30,000 nt of DNA from Paulinella micropora. Lineage: Eukaryota; Cercozoa; Imbricatea; Euglyphida; Paulinellidae. Shown here one piece after another: positions 8,286 to 16,605 of this stretch (the stretch's first letter is position 1; every line of letters starts with the position of its first letter). The DNA lies in the NCBI GenBank assembly GCA_019918135.1, contig WBZZ01003698.1, positions 22,501 to 52,500 of the forward strand, written 5' to 3'. The notes below the pieces were generated by a model. That model was not told the DNA's origin. It saw only the letters and a list, made by a program, of their open reading frames with translations, and ran no database searches. Made by a program: the position numbers and the translations under genes.

Positions 8286-8459
8286 TTAGTAGTTTTGATG
8301 AACGACGTCAGCAAAGTTGTTTGTTCCGGGATTTTGCGTACATTGCGTACATTTATCCACAAATTGCCAGATTCCCTCCGGGCCGTATTCACAGAAGGGG
8401 CATTGATTTGTCCAAAATAAGGTTTTGATTTTTTTTTTGTTGAGAGCAAAGTCGGTTTG
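8286..8459 (-). pseudogene. zinc-ribbon-like coding fragment
   Basis: On the - strand a short frame ending with TAA at 8286-8288 reads KTLFWTNQCPFCEYGPEG followed by IWQFVDKCTQCTQNPG and ADVVHQNY. The two C-x2-C pairs are 13 residues apart, the geometry of a small zinc ribbon. It lies in otherwise non-coding DNA about 450 bp upstream of the - strand fragments at 7249-7835. It could be a 5' exon of that gene or a relic of another element. Function is unknown; DNA binding is only a guess from the motif. Confidence 0.4.
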
Positions 8460-9240
8460 TGTGATTTTTGACTTGTGCTTTTATTGTGTCTACTGTACTA
8501 AATTCAAATGTTTTTGTACATTCTGTCTTCCCACACCATACCATACGCTTCCCTACCAATTTTTTGTTTTGTGCTTGCAAAATTGCATGTGTTTGCTTGT
8601 GTTACGTGCTTTTTTTGAAAATGCTTGCCACCATCTTGTTTTTCTTCCCTTCTGTTGCTGTGTTTTGTGTCTCATATATTCCTATACTGTGTTTGTCCAC
8701 TTTTGCATAGAAATTTGTGTGTGCATGTGCTTTTTTCCCCTATAACGGACAGCATAAAGTTGCTGCCTCCTGTTGCTGTCCGCCATTTGTTTTCGTCCCT
8801 TTTGTTGTCCCTGCATGTTGTTTTATTGCAAATTTTTGTGTATTGTTGTTGTATGCATGTTGTGTGATTGAAAAATGCTTGTGTGCATGATTGGTGTGTT
8901 TGTTTTCGCTGTGAGAGGGGGTTGTGAAATGTCGTTATTCTGTTTCTGTCTTGTTACTGTTTGCCCTACTTGGCACTCTTGTAAAATACATGTATCCTAT
9001 ACCTCTTTTCTTTGTTTTCTCTTAGCTTACATGTTGGCTGTCTTGAACATGCACAAAACGTGTGTTTTTATGTTTGTTTTCCTTGTCCTTGTCAGCTTTG
9101 TTTTCTTGTCCTTGTGCTTTGTTTTCCTTATCTGTCTGTGCACTTTTTTTTTCTGCAACTATTTTATGTTTCTGTGTCAAATACCTTTCCCCTTGCCTTG
9201 ACCTGTGTTCCTACATTGTATTTACGTGTCCCCCAAGTAA

Positions 9241-9275
<35 letters not shown>

Positions 9276-9476
9276 TTCAATTCACATTTTCATTCACGTT
9301 TTTCGTTGCCACTCACGACATGTATGCTTGTATTTGTCCATTTTTTGGTTTTTATGTCTCTCTCCTTGTTCACATTCACCTATGTGCTATATGTAGTCTT
9401 TTTTGCTTTTCTGTGTTTGTTCTTGTTGTATACGAGGTGCTCTTGGAATCTGATGATAAATTTGTATTTTTTTCAG
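8460..9476 (+). other. T-rich region ending in a 3' splice site (probable intron)
   Basis: About 1 kb of T/G-rich, A-poor DNA on the + strand. The many long frames here (FLCLFSLSLSALF type) are consequences of composition. It ends with TATTTTTTTCAG at 9465-9476, a strong 3' splice site, and coding-like sequence starts right after it, so much of this is probably an intron of a + strand gene. No 5' donor was identified. Confidence 0.4.
9242..9275. repeat. C34 homopolymer
   Basis: Thirty-four consecutive C residues. The complementary strand is G34, a potential G-quadruplex. The exact length may be unreliable because such runs are prone to sequencing error. Confidence 0.9.
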
Positions 9477-10217
9477 GGTGTCTACATGCAGGCTGCGCTT
9501 CCTTTGGTGAACGACCCCGTCTTTGGCCCTCCCCACTTCGCCGACCTCATGTCAGAGCGTCAGCTCACTGACTTGGTCGAGGGGTGGAATGTGGGGTTGC
9601 CTGCTGCGGTTCCTGGGGAGGAATACGCGGTTACCTTGCGCCGCGTCATTTATGCTGCCTGGCCCCAGCACGTTGGGGTGGGGGGGTCCCGCCCCCCCTC
9701 CGCACCGAACGTAGGGAGGTCTCGCTGCACAACGTGGCAGCAGCCCCCCCCAGACCTGGCATTAGGCTAAAAACAAATTTCAATAGCTACCAAGACTTGT
9801 TTTTGCTCCCCCTGCAAACCCCGGTAGCCCTGGCACGTCGTGCCTTAGGACAGCAAGTCCTATCTGCCATTACTCTTAGTCGGGGTGCAAAAAGCACCTT
9901 GATTTCAAAGTGATGTCGGACTTTGAACACCCCCAGTACCGTCCGTGCCCTCTTTGAGGGCACGGGCGTTAACATCGTCTACGACACGGTCAGTGACGAC
10001 CCGTCACTGCCGTTCCGGGGTGTTTTGGTGGTGGGGTTCCCCGACTTACATAACATCGCTTCTGCCATCACCGGGCAGCCACCAAGTGTGGATATGGACG
10101 TGAGCGTCCTGACTGCTTACAAGTCAGAATTGAGGAGGGTTGCGACAATCCTGAAGGACAAAGATCACGTTGTCAAAAAAAGAAACGTGCAGAGCCCGAG
10201 GAGGTGCCCCCCCCCCC
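9477..10217 (+). pseudogene. + strand coding remains facing element B transposase
   Basis: Directly after the splice site at 9476 the frame reads GVYMQAALPLVNDPVFGPPH, FADLMSERQLTDLVEGWN and EEYAVTLRRVIYAAWPQHVG, then loses frame at G and C runs (9677-9700). The next frame continues RREVSLHNVAAAPPRPGIRL, TPVALARRALGQQVLSAITL, a TGA at 9911-9913, and further on VRALFEGTGVNIVYDTV, FRGVLVVGFPDLHNIASAI and VLTAYKSELRRVATILKD, until C and T homopolymers at 10207. No domain was recognised. Its position mirrors the - strand ORFs facing element A, so it may be the decayed partner gene of element B; that is inference. Confidence 0.45.
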
Positions 10218-10218
10218 T

Positions 10219-10220
<2 letters not shown>

Positions 10221-10294
<74 letters not shown>
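10221..10294. repeat. T74 homopolymer
   Basis: Seventy-four consecutive T residues, directly preceded by an 11-nt C run (10207-10217) and TTC. On the - strand this is a long poly-A, possibly an old retroposon tail. Confidence 0.9.
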
Positions 10295-10295
<1 letters not shown>

Positions 10296-10445
10296 TTTGT
10301 TTTTTTTAGGTGTGGACATCAAAGTAATTTCACCATCAACTGCAAAATAAAATATTAAGCCTCAGAGATATTTCAGTGCCTTATTATTAATAAAATATTT
10401 TATTACTACTGATTAATTACAATATTAATGCACGTAAGCCGGTTC
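10295..10445. other. AT-rich spacer, no gene seen
   Basis: Short AT-rich stretch with TATTATTAATAAAATATT words between the poly-T and the first SINE tail; nothing coding. Confidence 0.5.
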
Positions 10446-10500
<55 letters not shown>

Positions 10501-10738
10501 TGATATAGTGCTTCTCTGTCAATGGCTGATGCAAATCTGCACATGCGCCTCCATCGTCTCACCCGTGAGGGGAGTACGAAGAATTGAGGATAGGCTCTAA
10601 TGACACCCCCGCATGGGCAGTTCCAACACTTCCAGACGGACCGGTATGTTCAATAAAAATACTGGTGGCACCGACGGGAATCGAACTGGCGACAGGGCCC
10701 AGATGGTAGAACTTGACCACTGGGCTATCACGGTGTCC
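10446..10738 (-). mobile_element. tRNA-derived SINE, copy 1 (full head plus tail)
   Basis: On the - strand the element starts at 10738 with a tRNA-like head of about 77 nt. The A box TGATAGCCCAGTGG lies at 10717-10730 and the B box AGTTCGATTCC at 10677-10687, followed by GGTGCCACCAG, which resembles an acceptor end. The body runs to about 10506 and is followed by a (TTA)n tail in - strand sense (10446-10501). An internal RNA polymerase III promoter is thus present. Mismatches in the acceptor stem and the repeated body rule out a plain tRNA gene. The body is nearly identical to the copy at 10807-11005. Confidence 0.85.
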
Positions 10739-10740
10739 AT

Positions 10741-10777
10741 AATACTATGATATTAATATAATAATATTAATATTAAT

Positions 10778-10808
<31 letters not shown>

Positions 10809-11005
10809 GTGCTTCTCTGTCAATGGCTGATGCATTTCTGCACATGCGCCTCCATCGTCTCACCCGTGAGGGGAGTACGAAGAATTGACGATAGGCTCTA
10901 ATGACACCCCCGCAAGGGCAGTTCCAACACTTCCAGACGGACCGGTATGCCACGGTTCAATGAAAATACTGGTGGCACCGACTGGAATCGAACTGGCGAC
11001 AGGGC
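10741..11005 (-). mobile_element. tRNA-derived SINE, copy 2 (5'-truncated)
   Basis: The body at 10807-11005 matches copy 1 closely (shared: CACATGCGCCTCCATCGTCT and CCAACACTTCCAGACGGACC). On the - strand it begins just upstream of the B box, at GCCCTGTCGCC, so the A box is missing. It has a small insertion (CCACGG) next to TTCAAT. Its TTA/ATT-rich tail occupies 10741-10806 and abuts the head of copy 1, giving a head-to-tail dimer on the - strand. Confidence 0.85.
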
Positions 11006-11066
<61 letters not shown>

Positions 11067-11093
11067 TTAATATTAATATTAATAATAATAATT
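11006..11093. repeat. (TAA)n microsatellite
   Basis: About 88 bp of TAA triplets with a few ATTAATATT interruptions. It replaces the missing 5' part of SINE copy 2 and may be the tail of a third, otherwise lost SINE. Confidence 0.85.
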
Positions 11094-11094
11094 T

Positions 11095-12030
11095 ATTAAT
11101 CAAAAAAAAATCCTCATCCGCCCACATCCTCTCCTTGCTGAGACCGATGACAAGGTCTAAATCAACTTCAGCTTCAGCGCGGCACTCTTCCTCATGTTTC
11201 TGAAAAGATATTTTGTACACATAGTACTTAGCGCAAATTGAGCAACGGAACTTGTAGTCTTTTTTCTTGTACTACGGAACTGGAGCTCTTTGACACGATA
11301 GTTAGCCTGTAAAAGCTCTAACATCCCCGTATCGCGACGAGTGTTACGCTTGAAAAAAAGCTGTGAATGCATGTTGTTCACTAGCTCCAGCGACTGACAA
11401 GAAAACCAGCAAATAGTTCCGTGAAGCTTCAAAAAAAAAGTGATATGATTAACGGTAAGATGCACGTATGGAGTAATGAAATCCGGATCGAAAGTACCGT
11501 AAGGATATACATCCGGGCCTTCCGGCGCATAACGGGCCCATTCTCACCCCTCCTCACCTCCTTCCCATCCTCCCGCCAGTAAACGATATCGTTTGGTTCA
11601 CCGCCTCTACCAGGTACCTTCAGATACCAAGTCCCATCCTCGATCAGTCAAAGGATGAGCGGGGCCTTGGTATTTCATAGAAGTTAGTTCAAGAAACAAA
11701 GTACGAGTTTGTTTCTGCAACAAATCCGCTTCCGTGTCAGTGAAAATGTGCGGATTGTTGATTTTGCGAAATTGATTCCACCAGCCCGCGCAAAAGTCTT
11801 AATATTTTTCCAGCGGCCCGGGCAGAAAATATTTTCTAGACTCAAATTGTCATCGTAAACTTCCGACATAAAACGACGCAACGCTACAGCGATCAAGTCC
11901 AGTCCGTTCATGATTTTTTTTGTCATTATACCGACATTTGAAACCGGAAATTACCTTTCCCGCCCGGTTTTTACCTGCAAGTTGATCTTTGAAGTGCGCG
12001 AGTCTTGAGTCAAGGGACGCGTACGGTGAA
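11095..12030 (-). pseudogene. element B transposase, C-terminal pieces
   Basis: Several frames succeed one another: SRLAHFKDQLAGKNRAGKV; then LDLIAVALRRFMSEVYDDN with FCPGRWKNIKTFARAGGINF; then a WYLKVPGRGGEP-type stretch; then FDPDFITPYVHLTVNHITFF, LKLHGTICWFSCQSLELVNN and MHSQLFFKRNTRRDTGMLEL; and last EEECRAEAEVDLDLVIGLSK with ERMWADEDFFL before the (TAA)n at 11093. SLELVNN supplies the candidate third acidic residue. The acidic tail after about 11220 has no counterpart in element A, which ends earlier. Confidence 0.6.
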
Positions 12031-12436
12031 TCAAGCGGAATGTCCAAACTCCAAGGGACACGAGGCTTTCCTTTTAAAATCTCTTATAATATAGTCAGTC
12101 ATCCGGCCGCACACACGCAGCATCATGTGCAGCAAGTCTGGTACTGTGTCTTTCAAGCGGGATGTAATGAAAAAGTGATTGTGCATGTTTTTTTCGGGTT
12201 GTGATGCATCATCAGTGCTCTTTCTAGTCACACCCCACTTTACCTCTAAATCTGCTCTATCGTCTGAATGGCATGTGCACAAAAAACAAGAGTTATCTGA
12301 AGAGGCTGCTTTATGCCCGGTGCATGAAAGCAGCCACTTCATGTCACCGGTCACAAAAAGTTTAACCTTAATATTAATGCCGGCCGGTTTCCGGGGATGT
12401 CCATCCATTTTGTTCAAGTTGCTCCAGGTAAGCTAA
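12031..12436 (-). pseudogene. element B transposase, GDMKW / C-x2-C piece
   Basis: Begins in one frame with AYLEQLEQNGWTSP, shifts frame near 12400, then reads NIKVKLFVTGDMKWLLSCTG, with the aspartate at codon 12343-12345 matching element A's second catalytic aspartate. HKAASSDNSCFLCTCHSDDR (the C-x2-C-x-C cluster), KWGVTRKSTDD, FFITSRLKDTVPD and LLHMMLRVCGRMTDYIIRDF follow. No frameshift is present at VPD-LLHMML, the point where element A lost a base, so the two copies decayed independently. Confidence 0.7.
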
Positions 12437-12672
12437 AAGCTCAGCTACAAGTTATTAATAAAAATTTATATCAATAGTATTAATAAATAAAACTAATTCA
12501 ATTATAATATTAATAAAACTAATTCAAGTATCAATAAAATTTATTCAATTATTACGAAAGTTTTATTGTTAATAACTTAACCAAAAGAGAGAGAAAGAGA
12601 AAGATCGGGGGAAATATGTGTAGAAGAGAATTGATGTTATCTTCAACATACATTTTCCCCTAGTAACCGAGA

Positions 12673-12718
<46 letters not shown>

Positions 12719-12761
12719 AAAAGAAAAAACTTTCGGAAAAAAAAAGAGTTTTGACGTTAAC

Positions 12762-12904
12762 CCTGCCCCATCCCTCATCCACTTGGTCTCCAACTCAGTG
12801 AGAATGCTGTAAACATTTGCACTCGCAGACAAACCGTCTGCTGACAGTTTCAGATCGTACTTAAGGTCCACGTCCGCTGTGAGCTCTCTCCTCTTCTTCG
12901 TCAA
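12762..12904 (-). CDS. element B transposase, second exon fragment
   Basis: Encodes TKKRRELTADVDLKYDLKLS followed by ADGLSASANVYSILTELETK and WMRDGAG. It aligns with KNRRRKELEPAAREAYALQL of element A. The coding look ends at GCAGG, followed by GTTAACGTC, a possible second 5' splice site at 12761. After that come A-rich/T-rich homopolymers (12675-12745) and AT-rich DNA down to about 12440, so the first catalytic region is missing. Confidence 0.5.
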
Positions 12905-12959
12905 CTACAGGCACACAAATTGCAGAAAAGAAACAAACAAAAAAGCAACTTGAGCCAAC
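12905..12959 (-). other. candidate 55-bp intron in element B
   Basis: On the - strand the exon ends CAG-CAG and the next bases are GTTGGCTCAAG. A T-rich stretch (TTTTTTGTTTGTTTCTTTTC) and CTGTAG follow at the far end. Splicing in phase 0 joins HPFLSGQQ to LTKKRRELTAD, which is where element A runs without a break from HPHIKGSM to LKNRRRKELEPA. Splice-site shape and the A/B comparison support each other, although 55 bp is short. Confidence 0.6.
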
Positions 12960-13748
12960 CTGCTGGCCCGAGAGAAAGGGATGCTTCACTGCATGCAATA
13001 AAGCGGAGACTTGCTTGTCGGACATGACGTTGCAATCCATGTGCAACAGGGCCTGGTATGCTAAGTTCTCTATTTGTTTCTCGTCAGGCATGGCAGCATA
13101 GTTTTTATACATGTCTTTCACCATTTCATCATAATCATTCACCTCTGCTTCTGTCAACCTATGCTCCTCACCTAACATTCGCCTAATCTCCCCTACCACA
13201 GCCCCACACCTCTGCTTTCTCTGTCTCCTAGTCTGCTTGGACACCTTCTCTTCCTTTCTGATCTTGGGCACCCTACACACTAGCACTATCTCTTTCCCCG
13301 TCACATACTTATCTATTCTACACCTATCATCTGTCTCCTGCCACTGCCACATCTCTCGCAGGTATGGCTCTCCTGCTCTACCCACACACCCATGCGCATC
13401 TGGCACTTTTACTGGCGTCATCTTCTCCCTCTCTACACTAGCCCAGTACTCCTTTCTGGTCATGTAATGTACTCCAGCCCCTTTCGGGGTGATGACAGAA
13501 AATTTCATTTCATAATTATCGAGAGATTCTGCCCCCACTTCGAGAGATTCCGCCCCCACTTCGATACCCGTGCAACGGCCATACTGCGAGTCTCGTTCCC
13601 TTGCCTCTGCAACACGCTCTTGGTCGTCAAGCTTGGCTCTTTTTTCCACCAACGCGTCGGCACGTGTATCCCTCTCAGTCCTCTTCTTGTTTTTGTCAAA
13701 AGTCTTTCTCTGCTTTCGCCAGCCTTTGGATCCGCGACTTGGAGGCAT
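12960..13748 (-). CDS. element B transposase, N-terminal exon
   Basis: An intact 263-codon frame from ATG at 13746-13748 to the exon end at 12960. The frame is open a little further upstream, but MP-S-R-G-S-KGWR matches the start of element A. The N-terminus is basic (KQRKTFDKNKKRTERDTR), then charged and helical. EVGAESL is repeated twice through a 21-bp tandem duplication (13518-13560). The middle includes ITPKGAGVHYMTRKEYW and a Trp/Gln stretch MWQWQETDD. The end, DEKQIENLAYQALLHMDCN plus VMSDKQVSALLHAVKHP, aligns with the MITE-split region of element A. This is the best preserved part of the gene. Confidence 0.65.
13518..13560. repeat. 21-bp tandem duplication inside element B
   Basis: CGAGAGATTCTGCCCCCACTT occurs twice in a row, differing at one base. 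It duplicates seven codons (EVGAESL) without shifting frame. Confidence 0.85.
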
Positions 13749-13769
13749 GGGGAAGCTTCGCACCAAAGT

Positions 13770-14229
13770 CCCAACAGACTGCGCCGGTCCTTAAAAAAGT
13801 TGACAGGGTTTGGCTTTTTGGCTGGCATGGCCTGGGCCGGCCTGAACATTTTTTAGGGTAAAGGTCCCAAAAACCTCAAAAATCCAGGAAAAGTCTCCTC
13901 CTAAACTTCTTCACCTTTTTTAAAAAGGGCTTCAGATTCAAAAAGCTCGTCATCTGAAGGGGTTCCGACCAACTTTTCAAAAAGTATTGTCAAATTTTAG
14001 ACAAAATGTTTTTTTAATGCAGAAAACACAAAATTTTTAACCGTTATAACATTTGAAATTCAAATTTTTTTAAAAAATTTTCAGTGGGAACCCCATCCCA
14101 TCGTGACCTTTACAACACAAAAAGAATTATTAAAAAAAGTTAAAAACTCATTACGCTTATTTTGCCTCCGTTTTACCAACGCTTAAAATGCCTAAAATTA
14201 CATATGCCTCACTTGAATGTCCTTCAGTT
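13770..14229. other. AT-rich flank of element B, no gene seen
   Basis: Non-coding, with AAATTCAAATTTTTTT-type words similar in flavour to the interior of the MITE at 4054-4329, but without recognisable inverted ends. It should contain the outer end of element B and the start of the retroelement; neither could be fixed. Confidence 0.4.
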
Positions 14230-14456
14230 GGTCAACATGATTCATCGGACCGTCTTCGAGTCACTCAGGCTGACTGAGCCGGCCCAGTGCTACCGCCGAG
14301 TCCGCGTCACCTCTTTACCACTTCCCTTCTAACTTTATTTACTACATGAAGGTACTTGAAATGCTTTTTCGAGAGATCAACTTTCAGGACCGATCGTTCG
14401 ACCCTCGCTCCCTTTCTTGCTTGAAGACAACTGTGCCGGCCCATCCGGTATATAAT
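14230..14456 (+). promoter_or_regulatory. GC-rich upstream region with TATA box (retroelement)
   Basis: A GC-rich block (GGCTGACTGAGCCGGCCCAG at about 14270) is followed by TATATAAT at 14449-14456. Transcription would be expected to start about 30 bp further on, giving a leader that contains the first TTCTACGTTAG motif at 14518. If the retroelement has LTRs this would be the 5' LTR promoter. Its downstream duplicate was not found in the window, so the LTR interpretation is unproven. Confidence 0.4.
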
Positions 14457-14517
14457 GGCATTACTCTATGTTCCTGTCTGTCGGTTTACCCTTGGCTTGG
14501 AGAATACGCAGAGTCCC

Positions 14518-14528
14518 TTCTACGTTAG
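14518..14528 (+). promoter_or_regulatory. TTCTACGTTAG motif, leader copy
   Basis: First of four exact copies. Here it is followed by GTATTC, so the sequence AG|GTATTC could act as a 5' splice donor. A degenerate echo (TTCTACAAGTCGTTAG) follows at about 14539-14554. Confidence 0.6.
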
Positions 14529-15260
14529 GTATTCCTCATTCTACAAGTCGTTAGGCAGTTATTATATTATTAAATATTTGGTCACGGTAACATCGGAGTC
14601 GCTAATAAAAACACAGTTTACCGGGTAGGAAATTTTCCTCCGTTACTCGGAAAATTTTGCGTCTTTCATGACTTGAGAAAATCGGCACAGATTCGAAGTT
14701 TGCGACATGGTTTATTGGGATGGAACTTGATGGTTGTTGATGGTTTTTGGTTGTTAATGGATGAATCTATGCATGGGGCATGCATTTCTTGGATTGTCTT
14801 TGGGTTCTCGTGTGGTTTTTCGGGGGAGCAAGGGTTGCTATGTTTGACTCATACACATCACATGGCGGGAAGTCGTTTTTCACATGAGAACTCGGAATTT
14901 ATGTTGGAATATGGTTGCATTTATATGCATATATGTTGGGAGATTACGTTCGATGGATTTAGTGTGTGTTTTCGAGCTCGTTGAGCGATGAGCAGGGGTT
15001 GCTGTGCTCAGCAGTCACAAGGAATACAACACACGGGACACGCCACTCATAAATGGTATGGAAATCTTTATGCAAACATTGGTTCTATGTTTTATGTGGA
15101 TGATGAAGACAGGATAACATGTTTTCTCAAAATAAGTGCTGGAATAGAGGCACATGAATGGTATGGAAGGTGGGTGGTTCTCACGGATGTCGGAGGAGGA
15201 TGGTAGGTCGGAGGGACCAAGACATGGGGAAACACACCACAAGGGGGAATACAGCACGGA
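14529..15260 (+). other. retroelement leader, no gene supported
   Basis: About 730 bp between the leader motif and the first long ORF. AT-rich at first, with a 9-bp stem hairpin (AAATTTTCC at 14630-14638 and GGAAAATTT at 14649-14657), then T/G-rich with TGGTTG words, then G-rich. Small frames exist but resemble no protein. A primer-binding site was looked for and not recognised. It may be an intron if the AG|GTATTC donor is used. Confidence 0.4.
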
Positions 15261-16556
15261 TTGGAAGGCTTGGGGGACTCAATAACGATATGGCACGGCA
15301 TATGGATGGGTTTGCTTGGAGGGAGGACAAGGGGGAAGATGGCTGATCAGGGGTGGCAAATCGGTCTGGGGGATGGCTGGGATGGCTTGGTTTATGGCCA
15401 CAGTCAAACGAGAGGGGAGGATTGGAAGTGGCGGGAACCGAAAGGGAACGTGGGGGAAACAAATGGTGGAGTTGGTTTGGAAAAAGACATGAGGAACATG
15501 GCGAAAGAGGACAAAAACGAGGGGGCCATCATGGCACAAAACTCAAAAGGGAAATTCACGGTATTTACGGTGGGCGACCTCGGGAGTGGACAAGGCAAAG
15601 ATGGTGTCCTTTTTCATGGGGTTTTGCGGGCTTTTTACCAAGAATGGATTACTGCCTATATCGGCCATATCAAGGCCCTTCAAGTCCTTATTTTTTTTTT
15701 CGCACTGAGTGCGTACAGTGGGAGGCTTGGAAGGAGTGTGGGGTGGGGGAATAAGATGATACAGGGGCTAGATGATACAGGGTATTATATGCTGGAGGTT
15801 GGAGATCAGGAGGGGGCACAAGGCAAGAATGAGAGGGTCGACGCGTTCAGAAGGGTATCCGACCAAGGGTCGAAGCCCAAGGGACCGTCAGAGGAGGATA
15901 TCAATGATAACACGTCGTGGGAGGAAGGAGAATGCCGCATTGACAGAAATGTCTACGCGGTCAGGGAGCGAATGAGGGAGAATGTTGAGTTGGCCTCCTC
16001 GTATGCTAAGGGCAAGCCGGGCTCGAAGCAGGCAAAAATCTGGACAAAGCGACATCAGGATCATGTGGAATTCTGGAAGGGTTTTGAAACGTTGTGCCGT
16101 TTGAGGGAACGAAGGGTGGCGGAGGTACGAAAGGCAAGGAAGGAGGAAGGAAACATGGAGAAGAAGAGCTATTGGCAGGAGGCATACCTCGAGGAGTAGG
16201 ATTTCCCAGAGTCGGAACTATGTAACGAGGATGAAATACGTCTTGGGAGGAACATATATGTACAGGTGGAGGAAATGTGGCAACTGTACAAGGGGTGTTT
16301 GGAGATGATCAAGACTTTGGAACAGGGAGACGATAATCAGAGGAAGATTGAGGAATTCGAGGAAGAGGTTGGGAAGAATAAGTAGGTCTACGAGACCTTG
16401 TGGAGTTTGGCGAGACAGAGGCGTAAGAAATACTTGAAAACTCGATATGACCAAGCATCTTGGACACTTGAGTCCATGGGGTTTAACCCTGACGAGGAGG
16501 AGGAAATGGAGGAATGTTGCAAAAATAAGCGGCAACGAACTAACTATTTGTCGTAG
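15261..16556 (+). pseudogene. coiled-coil ORF 1 upstream of gag, with in-frame TAGs
   Basis: The frame is open from 15261 to TAG at 16197-16199 (312 aa) and continues with the same coding character past a second TAG (16383-16385) to a third at 16554-16556. The first ~200 residues are Gly/Trp-rich and doubtful, so the real start may lie later. From about 15935 the protein is charged and helical and contains two related units: IDRNVYAVRERMRENVELAS and IRLGRNIYVQVEEMWQLYKG, the latter after the first TAG. ORF 2 holds a third (IKIGKDIYKRMAEITEEFDT). Uninterrupted homology through the stops argues that they are mutations (CAG to TAG fits) or are read through. Function unknown; the helical repeats suggest a structural or oligomerising role. 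Confidence 0.5.
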
Positions 16557-16588
16557 GATGGTAGAAGAGGGGAATACCTCTGATTGCA

Positions 16589-16599
16589 TTCTACGTTAG
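16589..16599 (+). promoter_or_regulatory. TTCTACGTTAG motif before ORF 2
   Basis: Exact copy; the ATG of ORF 2 follows at 16606, six bases after the motif. TTCTAC-TTAG could serve as a compact 3' splice site. Confidence 0.65.
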
Positions 16600-16605
16600 G
16601 TCTCA

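Larger units (their letters stand above)
11095..13748 (-). pseudogene. element B: decayed DDE-type transposase
   Basis: Homologous to element A's transposase but on the opposite strand and well diverged. Reading down the - strand: KGWRKQRK near the start, EYWASVEREK, VSALLHAVKHPFLSG, an intron, KKRRELTAD, LEQLEQNGW, FVTGDMKWLLSCTGHK, C-x2-C-x-C, LLHMMLRVCGR, GRWKNIKTF, DFITPYVHLT, and SLELVNNMHSQLFF, where E (codon 11385-11387) is the best candidate for the third catalytic acid. Frameshifts occur near 12400, 12050, 11940, 11480 and 11220. The segment that should carry the first aspartate (AGDGAK in A) is absent: 12440-12760 holds AT-rich sequence, an A-run and no matching frame. The gene is therefore dead and incomplete. 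Family name not assigned. Confidence 0.72.

Noticed and set aside
8460..9476. Overlapping + strand frames rich in Phe, Leu, Cys and Val as membrane proteins
   Set aside because: The region is T-rich, lacks codon-level structure, and ends in a 3' splice site, so hydrophobic frames are expected by chance.
9946..9966. CGTGCCCTC-TTT-GAGGGCACG hairpin as a terminator
   Set aside because: A perfect 9-bp stem, but it lies within coding remains of a eukaryotic sequence and is not followed by a T run, so no terminator role is supported.
10662..10738. A functional tRNA gene on the - strand
   Set aside because: A and B boxes are present, but the acceptor stem mispairs, a SINE body and TTA tail follow, and a second copy lies next to it.
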